Below, in pieces: positions 1 through 12,303 of a stretch of DNA of 64,000 nt. Within the stretch, counting starts at the first letter, position 1; the number at the start of each line of letters is the position of its first letter. A program made the translations under genes and the position numbers. The stretch is from Girardinichthys multiradiatus. Its lineage: Eukaryota; Chordata; Actinopteri; Cyprinodontiformes; Goodeidae. Location of the stretch: NCBI RefSeq assembly GCF_021462225.1, contig NC_061794.1, forward strand, positions 41,912,914-41,976,913. The letters are read 5' to 3'. The notes under the pieces are model-generated. The model did no database searches. It was not told where the DNA came from and saw only the letters and a program-made list of their open reading frames with translations.

Positions 1-630
1 TAACCACATTCCACCAGACCTCTGTTTCCTCCATTGTCTCCTTGTCTCTCCCAGATTTCTAAACTAACTTTATTTGAATAATTTGTGATTTTATTCTTTT
101 TTATTTAATTAAACTTTGTTATTTGTCTTTTTACCACACTTTGAGATCTGTAAAATGATGTAAAGTGCATTATAAATAACTTGTATTATTATTGTTATTA
201 TTTCCAGAGATCAGAATAACTTTAAAAGAGTCCACCATTCACAATCTGCAAAGACATTTCATAGAATTATCATGCACCAGTTATGTGTAACTGATCTATT
301 ACTTCGTTATGCTTGCTTGTCTAAACTTCTGGAAATTAAACATGTTTTACAGACTTGTTTCAGAGCTGTAACTTGTGGCTTTACTGTTTTCCCCAACAGC
401 TGAAATAATACACTCTAATCTTGATGTGGGTACCTCAGCTGTTTTTTGCATTTCTATGTATCTGAGTCTTTTTTCTTTCCAGAGCAATCATCAAATCCCA
501 TAATCCTTTGGATCCCCAAATCCCCAAAGCCTCAACACCACATGCAAAGAGGAGTTCAGAGTCCAGCAAATCAGTTCAAGGTGAGATCTGAAATTGGAGA
601 GGAAAAACATGCTCCCACACTTTAACAAGA
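1..630. other. AT-rich non-coding stretch, nothing recognised
   Basis: No gene, RNA or repeat family was recognised. Reading frames here are short and interrupted. Confidence 0.5.
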
Positions 631-635
631 TGGTT

Positions 636-647
636 GTATATATATGT

Positions 648-704
<57 letters not shown>

Positions 705-722
705 CATATATATATATACATC
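636..722. repeat. (TA)n microsatellite with TACATA interruptions
   Basis: About 85 bp of alternating T and A with a few interspersed C and G positions. The small open frames that cross it (poly-Tyr/Ile) are artefacts of the repeat. Confidence 0.95.
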
Positions 723-1140
723 AACATTACTGACAGAAAATATCTGGAGGATGCACCTTCTCTCCAAATTGAAACCGTGAACTTGTTTTAATTTTTCTTT
801 CCAGCTCAATCACTATCTGGCTTCCACCTGGAATCCCGGGATATCCTTGCAGACGTCTGTTCAAATAGTTTAGAGTTGTCGTTTTGAGCAGCTGGTGCTT
901 TTTCAGTCTGAGTTTTGCCAACATATGCCACAGAGATGTCTTGTCCAGAAAGCCGTGACAGTGAAGATGTTTAAACTTTGCTCGACAGCTAAAGGATGCA
1001 TGCAGCCTGATAGATTCTGTCCCTGGAATGCAAAATATCAATTATATTGAAGTTTAGGCATTTTTAGAAAAGAAAGGTTCCAAATTCTTTCAAGCTAGGC
1101 ACATTCTGTATTTGGTTAATTGAAAAAAAAAAAAAATTCC

Positions 1141-1400
1141 AGTATCATTGTCACAGGGCAACACAGAGATATACAGGACAAACAACCATGCACAAATTCA
1201 TTCACACCTAAGGGCAATTTAGAGAGACCAATTAACCTAACAGTCATGTTTTTGGACTGTGGGAGGAAGCTGGAGTACCCAGTGAGAACCCACACATGCA
1301 TGGGGAAAACATGTAAACTACATGCAGAAAGACCCCCGGCTGGGAGTCAAACCCACGAACGTCTTGCTGCAAGGCAACAGTGCTACCAACTGCGCCACAG
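1141..1400 (-). repeat. tRNA-derived SINE, copy 1
   Basis: Read on the minus strand, the repeat begins near 1398 with a tRNA-like head: an A-box-like GTGGCGCAGTTGGTAGC and a B-box-like GGGTTTGACTCCC. A body with TTAGGTTAATTGG follows. Three further partial copies occur in this window (38005-38100, 60083-60180, 63069-63312), which supports a dispersed family. The 3' tail present in the 63 kb copy is missing here. Pol III promoter boxes are inferred from similarity to tRNA; activity is unknown. Confidence 0.8.
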
Positions 1401-1410
1401 ATTCAAATAA

Positions 1411-4195
1411 TTTTATCTCATGGAGCAAAATGCAAGAATTGAAACTATTTAACAAAAACATCCACCAGGAAATGCATTACTAACCAACACACTGAAAAGG
1501 TCAAATATGAGACTGTGGATGTCTTAAATATTTTGAGTGAGCTCATGAAGATAGGGCAAAAGCCGACAATTCAACATTTGGACAAATTAAGTGGGGATTT
1601 GGTATTTCTCCTCTGTATGGTCCCAAGGCGAGAACCTCTCCCTCTATCTGACTTTCACACCTCAGGGTTAATTCATTCAGACTTTAAAGTTAGAGTCTTA
1701 GTAAAAAGATCACCCCTGAAACATTTTTTATTTTTTATCTATGTTAACCTGTCTCCACAGTAGGTATCTGGGCTTTAGCTGCAATAAAATATGTCTTTTT
1801 CTGAAAAATGTACCCTGAACAATTTTATGAGGTCAAGGAAAGTTAGCCTTGCATGGGTTAAAAAAAATAAAGATCTATAATAAAAATATACCAGTAAACC
1901 TATCATGAGAAAACCATTCTGTTGAACTTCAGTGATTTTATAATCTTATTAAAATACAATATATTTGTGCAACAGGTTTTCTTAAACTGCGTGTTACCTT
2001 TGGTACACCCCTGCTTTGATTACTACATTTGGATTACTGAATTTTCTTCAATACTTCTTCTTCAAATTGCATATTCTGCAGGTCTAAATATGTATAAAGG
2101 TGGTTCTGAAGCATTATTTATAGGTCAACGTGTCTGTCTATGCCACAAAGAAGCAAGGCAGGTTCATAGTAGTGTGATGAGGGTTTTCGAAATTAAAGAG
2201 TTTATTATTATTTTTACTTATTTGCTTTAACAAACTAACATTTTAATTTCCTAATCCCCCCACCATACTGTTAAATATCTGCCTTGTGTTGTTAGGGTGT
2301 ATGAAGATACAAGGCCTTACTTAAATATTGTGTCAGCATTGCCTTTCATCACAGCTGATACTCCCAACAATATAACAACTCACAAATAAGTGCAATGGTG
2401 TCGATAAGTTAACGTACTGACAACAGGGACGTAAAACTGTACTCATCATCTGGTAGTTGCTATGATTATATTTAAACATTTTTATAAATTTAATTTAGGT
2501 TGAATATTAAACTTTCGTTCTGTACTTAACATCTCTATCCATAATTTCATCACTTCTGGCACCACTGCCTTACCATATAAACTCAAGTTTGCTATTTGGA
2601 CTTAAGAGGGGTCCTAATGATGCCAACATTTGCACTTAATTATCCACCAGCAGAGACTCTGAGAGCAGTTATCGCCTCTGCAAGTGTGAAGTTTATTCAA
2701 AGCACAGTCTCCAGGCTCCATTCTTTCTAAGTAGCTTAACTGCTTATAAACTATGATCTATACAGCAAACTTGAAATATTAAACTGAATACAGCAGAACA
2801 GATTTTTATCTTTGAAAACGCACTCCAAACTGTTAAAAGTTGCTTGATTATTGTCTTCCTCGGCCAATGAGCAGCCACGAGAGAACCTCTGGTGAGGATG
2901 TGAATTGAGGTCCACCTAAGTGTTGGCACCTGCTCTTGTCACACAATTAACCTGCTTGTTGACCATGGGACCCCATCTGCACACAGCTCGCCTTCACACA
3001 TCAGGGTCATTCACACGCCTTCTCTTCTGTCTCAGAGAGAGGAAAACAGGATGTAATTATTGTTTAAAACTGACAGTTTGGGGGCATAAATGTGAAATAT
3101 ATTTAAACAAACTGACCAAAGGAATCCTTGACATGAAATTAAATGTTTTTATATATTATTTTACTAATGCTAAACTTTCTAAAACAGCCCTGTTTTGGAT
3201 TTTTTTTCAATGGCATAAAGCAACTTATGAAATATATCACCCAGGCCACTGCTACATATATGGCAGGACTGAACCAATACTGACATTATGTAATGTCTCA
3301 ACCGAGATGAAAAGTTTAACGGATTTCACCAAAACTGATGCGCAGTGGTTGTTAGTTTTTTGAAGCCACCTACTGGTAGATCGGCGCAGCTGCATGCAAG
3401 GGGTCCTTTAGGCATCCTCTAGACTCTCCCAGCAAAGCAATGATGGAGACTGGTAAGGGTAGGTGCAAGTGAAGCCGCTCTTCACTTAACACCAGATTAA
3501 AGCCGTATTTATGCTAATTTAACAAATCTGTCACAGGTGTTTAAGCAATAATGGAAGCTGGTAGAGACAGTTGTCACAAACACACACTGATGGAATATTG
3601 TGTGCTGTTTATTATACCAGATCCTTGCAGTAAAGAACATTGAAGAGCAGTCCTGTGTCTGTGACCTGATTCTAATCACACTTAGTTATACTGGCCAAGA
3701 GAAGTGACGCCCGTAGGGTTACATCATGCTACGCTTTGTAAATGTTGCGCTCACCTTAGCATGCTGTATCCTTGAAACTAGACTTGTCATGATAACAGAT
3801 TTTGCTGGATGATAAATTGTCCCAGAATCTATTGCAATGAATGATAATAATGTAATTTGTAGACCATTTTGAACTAATAAAATGATAATGGCATAATAAT
3901 GCAAGTAGCTACACCCTCTTGAAGATCAATAAACTTTCATTTCTAAAGAACATTTTACACTTGAAGACATTTTAAGTATCTAAACTAAATAAACAACCAA
4001 AAACAATGAATAAAATGGATTATAAAGTCTCTGTAAATTTGCCCCTCAAAAATGCCCTTCAAAAATATTAATCAATAGGCTTAGCCAGGGAAAACAGGCA
4101 AAACTGCCAGTTGTATAAAAAACTGGCAGTGCAAACAGTGCAAACTAACAACAAAAGCACTTCATTTGAATAAGAGCAGATGCCTCAACAGGTCA
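1411..4195. other. non-coding stretch, nothing recognised
   Basis: AT-rich unique-looking DNA. The longest open frame (2920-3363 plus, 147 codons) has no recognisable motif and biased hydrophobic/aromatic content, and I regard it as chance. The part at 3360-3725 is less AT-rich and could be an eroded repeat, but I could not place it. Confidence 0.45.
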
Positions 4196-4199
4196 TATG

Positions 4200-4765
4200 T
4201 GAATCTGTAGCTACTTTAGTCTGGCATGATTAAATTATTAAACGCTACAGTGATTGTGGACTGTCGGGAAGCCTGTTTTCTTTCCCAGATGGGAAAACTG
4301 CATCGGATGATAATGTTTTAGGTGCAGATGTGTGTTTGTTGTATATCCATGTTTAGATGCTACTGCTTTACAACAAATGCGACATACCGGCTTGCACAGG
4401 TTAAATGGTTCACCATTCGGTTTGAATCCAAAGTTCTCCCTCACTGCAGCTGTCGCTTTTGGCTTTGAAACCAATTCCATCTCTGGTTTTCCAAATCTCA
4501 ACCAGCATTTTTCTGGCTTGGTACTCCTCACTGTACTCCTTGTGCCTGACAAGTACCTGACGCAAGAGCTCAAGTGAGGGAGGTCAAGACTGATGCACCG
4601 GAGTGAAACCTTTTGTCAACCAGTCTCTTTATTAGAAAGAGAGGGAGACAAAAAATCAAACAGGGATGCAAACAAAAATTATCAAGCTCATTTTTTTTAT
4701 CATGCAATTAATTTAATTCATGTGATTAACTGATTTATTGCTCATTGTGACAGGCCTACTTGAAA
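4200..4765 (-). pseudogene. hAT transposon remnant with BED-type zinc finger (ZBED-like)
   Basis: A 111-codon minus-strand frame (4573 to 4238) holds a BED-type zinc finger. The order is an aromatic FGFK segment, then CRICCKAV with two cysteines three apart, a TTN stretch, and LHLKHYH with two histidines five apart. BED fingers bind DNA and sit at the N terminus of hAT-family transposases and of host ZBED proteins derived from them. No hAT catalytic (RNase H-like) domain follows, so only the N-terminal part survives. The flank at 4680-4760 is rich in ATTAA motifs and ends in TTGTGACAGGCC, resembling the terminal region of fish hAT elements; that is inference. An alternative is a ZBED host exon, but the lack of splice signals and of downstream domains argues for a transposon relic. 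Confidence 0.6.
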
Positions 4766-7700
4766 CTAGATGTTGATCTACTGGCATTAGCTTCTTTGTA
4801 ATAAATTTAACTAACAATTAACTTGCAACTTGGGGGCAGCCATAGATAATTAAAATTCAATTATTGGATGATCAGTTGGCCCTTAAATATGAAAACAACT
4901 ACTAAAACGAGACTTTGACATCACAACAAAAGAGACGTACCATGTCCTGACTCAGCAGTACAGTGTGAATTCGAATCATATCGCAAGTGACTGTTTGGAT
5001 TGCTATAATTGATGGGTTATATATTCAAAGTGTCATGAACAGGCAATTACATGCTAATGTAATAGGTTAGACCGCGTCTCACAGCAGCAGATGCTCACAC
5101 CTTATTCCCTTTGCAAGAGTTTCTAATATCTTGTAGCCCTAATGCTACCCACGTTATGTATCTTTTAATATGGCAGCATACATGACAAGACAGGATGGTA
5201 GCATCTTTATGGTCACTCTAGGGCTAATTTTCTGTCCTGTTGAGGATATGTCTATAAAGACAAGAGACCGCTCAAAGGTAACTTTAATTTTTATCACTAT
5301 CAACTCATCTAAATTAAAATAAAAAGGTCTTGAAATAAAAAAAAAAACACATCAGCTGTCCTAAATACAATAATATTTGTTATTTTATTCAGCTCATAAT
5401 TCCAATTGTTCTCCTCTTGTGAGTTTGGTATTTCTACTAGGATTAAATTTTTGTTTTATTTTTTTTATTGTGCTCAGGTAACAAAGTGTAACAGAAAGAA
5501 ACCAAGCACAAGACAGCTGAGCGCACATTTAAAAGCTGCTTGACAGTCATGATTTTACATATAAAACAACAATCTATGGTATTAATGCATAACTCAGTGG
5601 CGACCAATAAAGTAGTAATGAAAAAGTCACACCATTCAAAGTCTGTAAGTCCACCGGCAGTTGGATTTCTCTCAACAAATGCTATTAGGAATAAAAAGTC
5701 TTTTTAAGTCCATCTAAATGGTGGATAAAAGTTAAAATACTGATAAAGTCAAAAAAGCAGTTCAAATTTCTCCAACATTTTCTGTGTAAAGGATCTTCGG
5801 CATAAGTAAATTGTCTCACTCCAATCTTTTTCCCTTTCAGGTTTTAATCTACAAAAAATGACTTGAGCGACAAGTAAATTATTGTAGGATAAAAAAATCA
5901 TGTAGAGGGAAAGTTTGACAGAGCAGTTAACATTTCAACCTCTTTTCCTCCATTTCCTGTTTTTCAGCAAAGTCTGTGTTCCATACCATACAGCACCCCA
6001 TGGTAAATGGTGGTGCAGATTTTGAAAGCCAGGTTCAACAGTTCTAAAAACCTCATTTTGGCATTTTTAAAATTACTCATCCAATTTGAAATACAGAGTT
6101 TTACAGTTATACAGACTAGCACTAAAATATAATCAACTATGCTTTTAAGCAATTATATAGTATTTAAGTAAATTTGACAATTACTGTTACACATGGTATT
6201 ACATTACATTACAACTAAAACTGTATCATCAGAAGAAATAAAATCGAATCTAATAAATGGAAATATAAAAATATATTCTCCCATTATAAAATATAATATT
6301 TTGTTGACGTCACAGAAAGCAACATTAGGCTATTATGTACTTCTCAGAAAAATGTCATTCTTTCCCTTACTGATTCAGGGACTCTTGTTGGGAAGTGACT
6401 GTTTTACCTTGGCAAAAAGAGATTGTAAATACAGTAAAGCATGTGTATTATAAATATAGGAAATATAGGTGCTGTGGTGTCAAATGAGTTCTAATAATAG
6501 GTTTCTAAGTTTGTATGCCATCTAATTAAACTGTTCTAACCACCAATCCTCCCTTCTGCAGGGATTTTATTTGGTTTGGGCAATTTTCAGAGCCATGGAA
6601 TACTGGACAGCGTTCCTGTCTTTCAGGTTATGAGTCGCTAACCTTGAGTTGCCTCATCATTGCGTCTGTTGTCGGTTAGATGCATGCCTCATTCCCCAGT
6701 CAGCTGACCTGTGATACATCTGCCTTGTGCCTGATTCATCATTCTCCCAAGCCTTGTTTCAGGGACTTACCCTGTTACTATGTGAGTAATGAATTTTTAC
6801 CATATAGAGAGATATAATATTCTATTCAATATGGAGAATTCAAATTTGTTTTTATATGAGATGTACAGGAAGGAAATATCATAAAGCAACGCCAGTTAGT
6901 GGTTCACCAATATAGGAACTCCAGAGACCAGTGAAGCAGGTGAATTGCATGATGCTATCAAATAATAAAGGCTAGCAATTTATGACATTACAAGGCAGGT
7001 GGACCTTTATTGATCTGTGCTTTCTATATACCGCTGTATGGATGTTTTCATTTGCAGAGGTAAAGCAATAAAAATAACTATCTGCGATCCACCGCTGTAA
7101 AAACAACTCAAGTTCATTTTCATTTTCAGTAATCCATATCACCAGGGATTTTAAACGGATGCAGAGTGTCTGATTTTGCTTAACAAAACCTTTTCTCTAC
7201 TGAACAATGCTCCACTGCTTTGGAATACTGTATTATTAGGCATGATGAATAAATGTGACCAGCAGGAACACTGTTATGTGTGTAAAGAGGAACTGAGAGA
7301 TATTCAGGTAGCTGGAAAAAGATATCAGCTCTTAATGTGTTACAAAATATTGTCACAAAAACAAAATTGAACTGTTGATGGTTTGGCATTTTCTTGAGAG
7401 CCTGTTAAATAATTTGTTTACCAGAGGAAGTGAAAGCAGAAGACATCTATCTGTTGCTGTTTTTTTTTACTTTTGGGAATTGCAGTGTTGAGAACTGAAA
7501 TAAATCTTTGGAAAATACAATAGCATAATTTAAACAGAGACAAATGTAAGAGCTTGTTCTAATCTTCTAATGACATTATTTTGTTTTAAAGTTTCTAAAA
7601 TGCATGAAAATGCATGAAAAAAAAACAAAAAAACTACTGTTCTGGGAGGTTTTGTTTGGGTATGTCCTTGCGTTTCCCAAAAGGGCCATTTGAAGTCTCC

Positions 7701-7920
7701 AAATGGCTACTAAACAAAACACCTCTATATATGAACTTCAAAAGGTTGTAATGCCTGAATCCTTCGACATACAGTTGTACAGCAAGCTAAAAGTCCAAAG
7801 AGTAATAAAAGGTCTTGCACAGCTTCACAGAGGTAAGCAAAGCACCTCTCCATCCCTCCATTTACATGAACATACACAGGTAAACACAAATCTTCTCCCC
7901 AAGCACTCAAGGATGTATTT
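4766..7920. other. non-coding stretch, nothing recognised
   Basis: AT-rich, no convincing coding frame, no repeat family recognised. A possible small exon between a pyrimidine-rich AG at 6560 and a GT at 6627 was judged too weak to annotate. Confidence 0.45.
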
Positions 7921-8156
7921 ATTTGTGGCAGGATCTGCCATTTTGGACTTTGTTTTGATTTTGTGTTTTGTTTACTTTTCAGCTAGGTGTTTCTATTCCT
8001 TTGGGTTTAGTAGTTATGTTTGTTTATTCCTTTTGTGATGTTAGTTTTGTTCCCTCTCCTGCCCCCAAGTTTTAGTAGTTCTTTCTCCCCTCGCCCATAG
8101 TTCCCTTGGTGGTTGCTTTCTCATTTATTTATTACTCAGAATGGTTTTCTCCTCTG

Positions 8157-8192
8157 GTTATTATTATTATTATTATTATTATTAATAATATT
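8157..8192. repeat. (ATT)n microsatellite inside the LTR
   Basis: About eleven TTA/ATT units followed by an ATAATA switch. A comparable ATT run occurs near 16419 in the related LTR. Confidence 0.9.
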
Positions 8193-8770
8193 ATCAGAAC
8201 AGTTCTCTTTGCTTCTTTGGGTTTTCTAGTTTAGTTTCTCGCTTAGTGTTTCTGTGCTTCTTTATTGTGCTGCATTCTTCTAGTTTATTAGTTCCCCTTT
8301 TCCCCTCGGTCTAAGACCCCTTTTTGTTGTTATTTACCCAGTTGCTTGTTCCCCTTAAGATTAGTTGTTCTTTCCCAGCCTAGCTCTTTAGTATAGTTCC
8401 TCATGTCCCTGCTTTGTCAAGTTAGTGTTCTTTCCAGATTTAGCCTTGTGTTTTATGTTAGCGTTTATATTATATAGTGTTCCTTGGGTCTGTTTTCCAT
8501 TAGTTTAGCTTTTCCCCATGCCCCTGTTTAGTCCTTCCTAGAATTACTATTTATGTTCCCTAGAGTTGTCTTTAGTTTAGTTTAATTTTCCCCTCCTGTC
8601 TCTGTGTTCTCTAGTTCCCGTTTCCATAGTAACATATTTCCTCAGTTCCCTGCAGCCTGGTCCACACCTGTTTCATGTTTCCTCTGATTACCTGCCTCCC
8701 TGTCTCATTGGTCCATACTCCACTTCCCTCAGCTTATAAGATCTCTAGTTTTCATTGTTCCCCACTGGTT

Positions 8771-8878
8771 CCTTACGTTGACAACCCTTGTTGTATTCCT
8801 TATGTTGACAACCCTTGTTGTATTCCTTACGTTGACAACCCTTGTTGTATTCCTTATGTTGACAACCCTTGTTGTATT
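8771..8878 (+). repeat. 27-bp tandem repeat, four units, alternating variants
   Basis: Four contiguous 27-bp units begin at 8771, 8798, 8825 and 8852. Units 1 and 3 carry CTTACGTTG; units 2 and 4 carry CTTATGTTG; the units are otherwise identical. The alternation implies a 54-bp higher-order period. It lies just downstream of the LTR TATA-like box. Because 27 is a multiple of three, a spurious nonapeptide repeat appears in translation. Confidence 0.95.
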
Positions 8879-9185
8879 CCCGAGTTTCTCCTTATGGTTT
8901 GTTTATCTCCTGACTATATGCCTGGACTACTTGCATGTAAGTTGTTGCTTTAATATTAAAAACATCTTCTACTCACCATGCGGCCTCCTCGCCATGATCT
9001 GCATTTTGGTCCTGCCACCAAACCCGCAACGCTGACAATTTGCTTATTTTACAATGGTATTTGCCAGATAAACAACAAATAAACAAACCATAGCTGTACT
9101 TGAATGTTTCTACTTACTGGTCAAAAGATAAAATCCTCTCCTTCTAAGTCTTCCTCCGCCCTTCTGGCGAACAATGAGGTCAAAA

Positions 9186-9242
9186 GCTTTCTAAGGAAAC
9201 CCAGCAGTTTGCTTCAAGTCAGTGACTTCAAGCATATTATAA
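9186..9242 (-). repeat. fragment of a dispersed fish repeat
   Basis: Contains GGAAACCCAGCAG then CAAGTCAGTGACTT, which I associate with a repeat whose other part appears in the opposite orientation at 15590-15680. Recognition is from memory of fish genomic repeats, not from an alignment. Confidence 0.4.
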
Positions 9243-11283
9243 GAAGAAGTTAAGAACTGTCTATAGCAAAAGCCCTGATTTAGGAACCTCTTTGATGGAA
9301 AAAGCCATTGTGGTGCAAGAGAAGCCTTACTCATCTTGGATGAGCCACTATTTGTGCTACAACCAGAAATAATTTATATTGGTTGCTGGTTCATATGAGC
9401 TCCTATAGAAATCATTCAGGTGGAAGAACATATTAAATTTTTTGCAAATGTTGGCTAATGTTCTAATTATTTTGTGAAGCTATTGTTATATTTGGCACTT
9501 TTTGTGCAATGTTTGGATTTTGGTCTCGAATAAATATATTTGTATATTGTTGCTATGATAACTATGTATTGCATATGTTGATTCTTTTTTTGTGTACATT
9601 GTTATTAATGTAATATGTTATGTTTTATGACAGTGAAGAATTTGTTCTGTTTCATTCCTTCTGCACTGCCAGTGGCAGTAAAAAAAAGTGGATATGTCTC
9701 CTTGTGCTCCACGTAGGAGGAGATTTTATGTAAAGTCACATACATGACGTGTAGCCTACCTGGCTGCTGCATCTATAAATGGCACCTGGGACGCCACGTT
9801 CATTCTCCTTGATTTGCCATGCTACGCAGGTTGATTGCTCCATAAGTTCATGTTTGTGCACTTAATGGTTTTCTGCAGGTGTAAGAAAGGTAGGCACACG
9901 TTTGAGTGTGGTACAGCATTATCCTGCCTGTGATTTTACTGTCGGAGTACACTTTGTTGCCCCCTAAGGCTGTGTTTGGTTTTTTTGTTTTTGGTTTTTG
10001 CTAGGAGGTGCGTGGAGCATCCGACGGTGGACAGCTCATCTGCTTCCAGTGTTGACACAGCTTGCTGGCTGGCACTTTTTTTTCCTGGTCGAGGAAAAGT
10101 GGATAGTTGTTGATGTTAGGTAAGTGGCTGGATGTTATGACCGCACTCTGTGGCTGCCACAGTTCTCGCTTGGATTATCTAGCTTGTGTAGTAACCAGTT
10201 TTGTCAGCAAAACTGTTTGTGCTCTTCAGTTTTATTGAAGCTCTCGCTCAGTCTTCCTGGCTTGGGGCTGGACCGCTTTTTTTTTCTGTACCAAAGATGT
10301 TGGCATGCACTTCTTGTGGGGCTTCACTCCAAGTAGAAGAACGACCATAAGTTGTGTCCCAAGTAGGGGTAGGTCATCTCTAAGAGGCTCTGACTGACCC
10401 ATGCATGAATTGTAGCATCCTGCCCGTCTTGGTGAGAGAAGAAATCAAGTAGAAGATCTCCTGTTGCTGAAGAGCTGCCTTGAACATGTTCTGGGCGGTG
10501 GGATGATAGGTCGGCTGGGGATTGTGGCATCCCAAGGCGAAAGAAGGCAAAGCTGCAGCATTTCCCTTGGCAGGAGGTGGATTCCTTGAAGGCCTAGGTG
10601 GAGGACCTTAAGGCCCTTTTGGGAACGCCAGCCCCTGACCCGCCTCCCTTGAAAATGCCTGGGAGTCAGGTGGCGATTTGGATGACATGATGTCTGTGAG
10701 GGCCTCCAATTCAGAGTTTCAGACCCTCGAGCAAGGGTGCTCCAGAATCCCCAAGTATGGAGGTCAACGAGACTTTCTGGAACTTTCCTTCGGTGAGTTA
10801 CGACCTGGGGGAAGAGCCCTGCCCTTTGCAAGCCATTATCATGGCAGGTCTGACCAAAGTCAGGCCGGATAATGCACCGATGGCCCCTCCATTTGAGGGG
10901 CCATGGTCACTGGCCTTCTTGGAAGAACTTGGAAGAAGTGCTGTTGATAGGATCCAAGGGTGTTCTGTCACCATGGCAGGGATGTGAGAACCCTGGCCTC
11001 CACGCACAATCCAGGGGAGGTACAGAGTCTGCCGGTAGTGCCGGACCAGCTATTCGGGCCGGAGGCTGAAAGGACTCTGGAACACTGGTGGCAATTCAGT
11101 CTGGCCTTAGAAGTTTGGGGTGGTCACAGCGGGGGCATGGGACCAGCATCCAAGGAAGCGAGGTGCGCGAGACCCTTGGGGTCAATTTTGGGATACTGCT
11201 TCAGAGGTTGGCAAACTTGCTGTGCCCAGTGCTAGCACTGCAACTGTGTTTCAGTTACAGGTGCTTTTCAGGAGTCGGACCAG

Positions 11284-11514
11284 TTGTTTGTATGTCCCGA
11301 CGGGAAGAAGGTGCAGGCACTTTCTGAACATAGCCTCTCGCATTGGAAGATTAATGCCATTTCGCTAACGTATAGATCTGTTGGTGCTGTTGCTCCCTCG
11401 TGTGTTGTATGCCTTTCTACCAGGAGTGTGACTACATGGGCAGCAATAAGGCCAACAAGGGTTGTGCCGCTTGGGAACATTTGTGCAGCGGCATCCTGGG
11501 CGACCACCTGCTGA
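11284..11514 (+). pseudogene. DIRS-type tyrosine recombinase, C-terminal fragment
   Basis: A 76-codon frame resembles the C-terminal catalytic part of fish DIRS tyrosine recombinases. It has LSHWKINAISLTY, then a CLSTRSVTTWA block corresponding to the family's H-x-x-R box, then ICAAASWAT. YRs cut and rejoin the circular cDNA to integrate it. The histidine expected at the start of the H-x-x-R box appears as leucine, and the frame stops at 11512-11514 before a tyrosine nucleophile is reached, so the product should be inactive. The sequence then runs directly into the inverted end of the element (11560-11718), as expected for a YR at the 3' side. Assignment is from motif recognition only. Confidence 0.6.
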
Positions 11515-11589
11515 ACGATAGGTGGGTACCCCGTTCCTCATGACATTGCTGGCATTAGTCATCCATTAAGGAAGGAATGAAACAGAATG

Positions 11590-12303
11590 GAAGTTACATT
11601 GTAACTATGGTTGTGTGAATTCCTGGATGACTGCCAGTCACACCGGTCACTCGGAACTTCTCTTCAGTGAGAAGATACCAGGAGACCGAACATTGCCTCC
11701 TAGGTGCTATTTATAGACTGTCAGGATCTGTCTGTGTATTAGATAGTATTTTGTTTATTTTAAACCTGGTTTAGTCTTTGTTTACCTTCTGTCTGTGTTA
11801 TAATGTTAATTGGTCTCACTCCCTATGTCTCCCAGTAGCCTGACCCGCACCTGTTCCTTGTTCCCCATGATGTTGTTATTAAGTCTTGATGTCGAGAAGT
11901 CTGTGGCCTGATCAGAATATTGCCAGTGCGAGCCAATAAAGCAGCTTATCGGAACAGCTCCTCTCCAACTCTGAACCCGATCAGCCTTTTCCCTGCTTGG
12001 TCCACGTGGCGTTGTTCTTCTGTCATGATTTGGTTTTATTTCGGACCAAAGTGCAGAGGAAGAGTCACCAGGAGGCCGATGATTACATAATCCAGAATAT
12101 TGTCTGTGCGAGCCAATAAAGCAACTTACCTGTAATACGTGGCCTCCTGGTGACGCAGCAGACAGGCAAGCTACACGTCACATATGTGACTTTGTTTACA
12201 GAAAATCTCGGCCTGTGCAGAGCACGAGGAGACATATCCACTTTATCTACTGTCACTGGCTGTCATCCAGGAATTCACAAAACCATAGTTACAACGTAGC
12301 TTC
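11590..12303. repeat. 52-bp inverted repeat pair bounding a fold-back unit
   Basis: Arm 11590-11642 and arm 12252-12303 are reverse complements at 47 of 52 positions, with GTGAATTCCTGGATGAC and its complement as the best block. The enclosed DNA could form a long stem. I read them as part of the complementary ends of the DIRS-like element. Confidence 0.8.
11719..12154 (+). mobile_element. insertion of unknown type (LTR-like pieces) splitting the DIRS right end
   Basis: The DIRS right end reads ...TTTATAGAC up to 11718 and resumes GCAGCAGACAGGC at 12155. The left end shows the same two blocks adjacent, at 9770/9771, so 436 bp were inserted. The insert starts TGTCAGGATC like an LTR, has TGTCATGATTTGG at 12021, and carries two 38-bp direct repeats (11913-11950 and 12093-12130, 34 of 38 identical), each with AATAAA. 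A 14-bp perfect inverted repeat lies at 12064-12077 and 12141-12154. No clean target-site duplication is visible, so the class is uncertain. Confidence 0.55.

Larger units (their letters stand above)
7926..9037 (+). mobile_element. solo LTR, Gypsy-like, with 5-bp target-site duplication
   Basis: The unit starts TGGCAGGATC and ends ACGCTGACA, so it obeys the TG...CA rule. It is flanked on both sides by the same 5 bp, ATTTG (7921-7925 and 9038-9042). It is pyrimidine/T-rich, has a TATA-like TTATAAG at 8734-8740 and an ATTAAA-type signal near 8953. No internal retroelement sequence follows, so this is a single LTR left after LTR-LTR recombination. It is related over much of its length to the LTR at 16234-17179 and more distantly to 48341-48760. 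Open frames inside it are shadows. Confidence 0.85.

Noticed and set aside
1370..1400. tRNA gene on the minus strand
   Set aside because: Only A- and B-box-like parts are present and the same sequence recurs as a dispersed repeat; it is a SINE head.
2920..3363. 147-codon plus-strand open frame
   Set aside because: No domain, biased composition, no start context or splice signals; probably chance.
6562..6626. Possible 65-bp exon between CCCTTCTGCAG and TTTCAG/GTTATG
   Set aside because: Only 21 codons and a weak donor; expected by chance at this frequency.
8771..8878. CRISPR-like array
   Set aside because: Units are directly contiguous 27-mers without spacers, in a eukaryotic LTR.
8675..9035. 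Apparent protein with YVDNPCCIP repeats
   Set aside because: The 27-bp DNA array lies inside a solo LTR and reads in two overlapping frames; it is not a gene.
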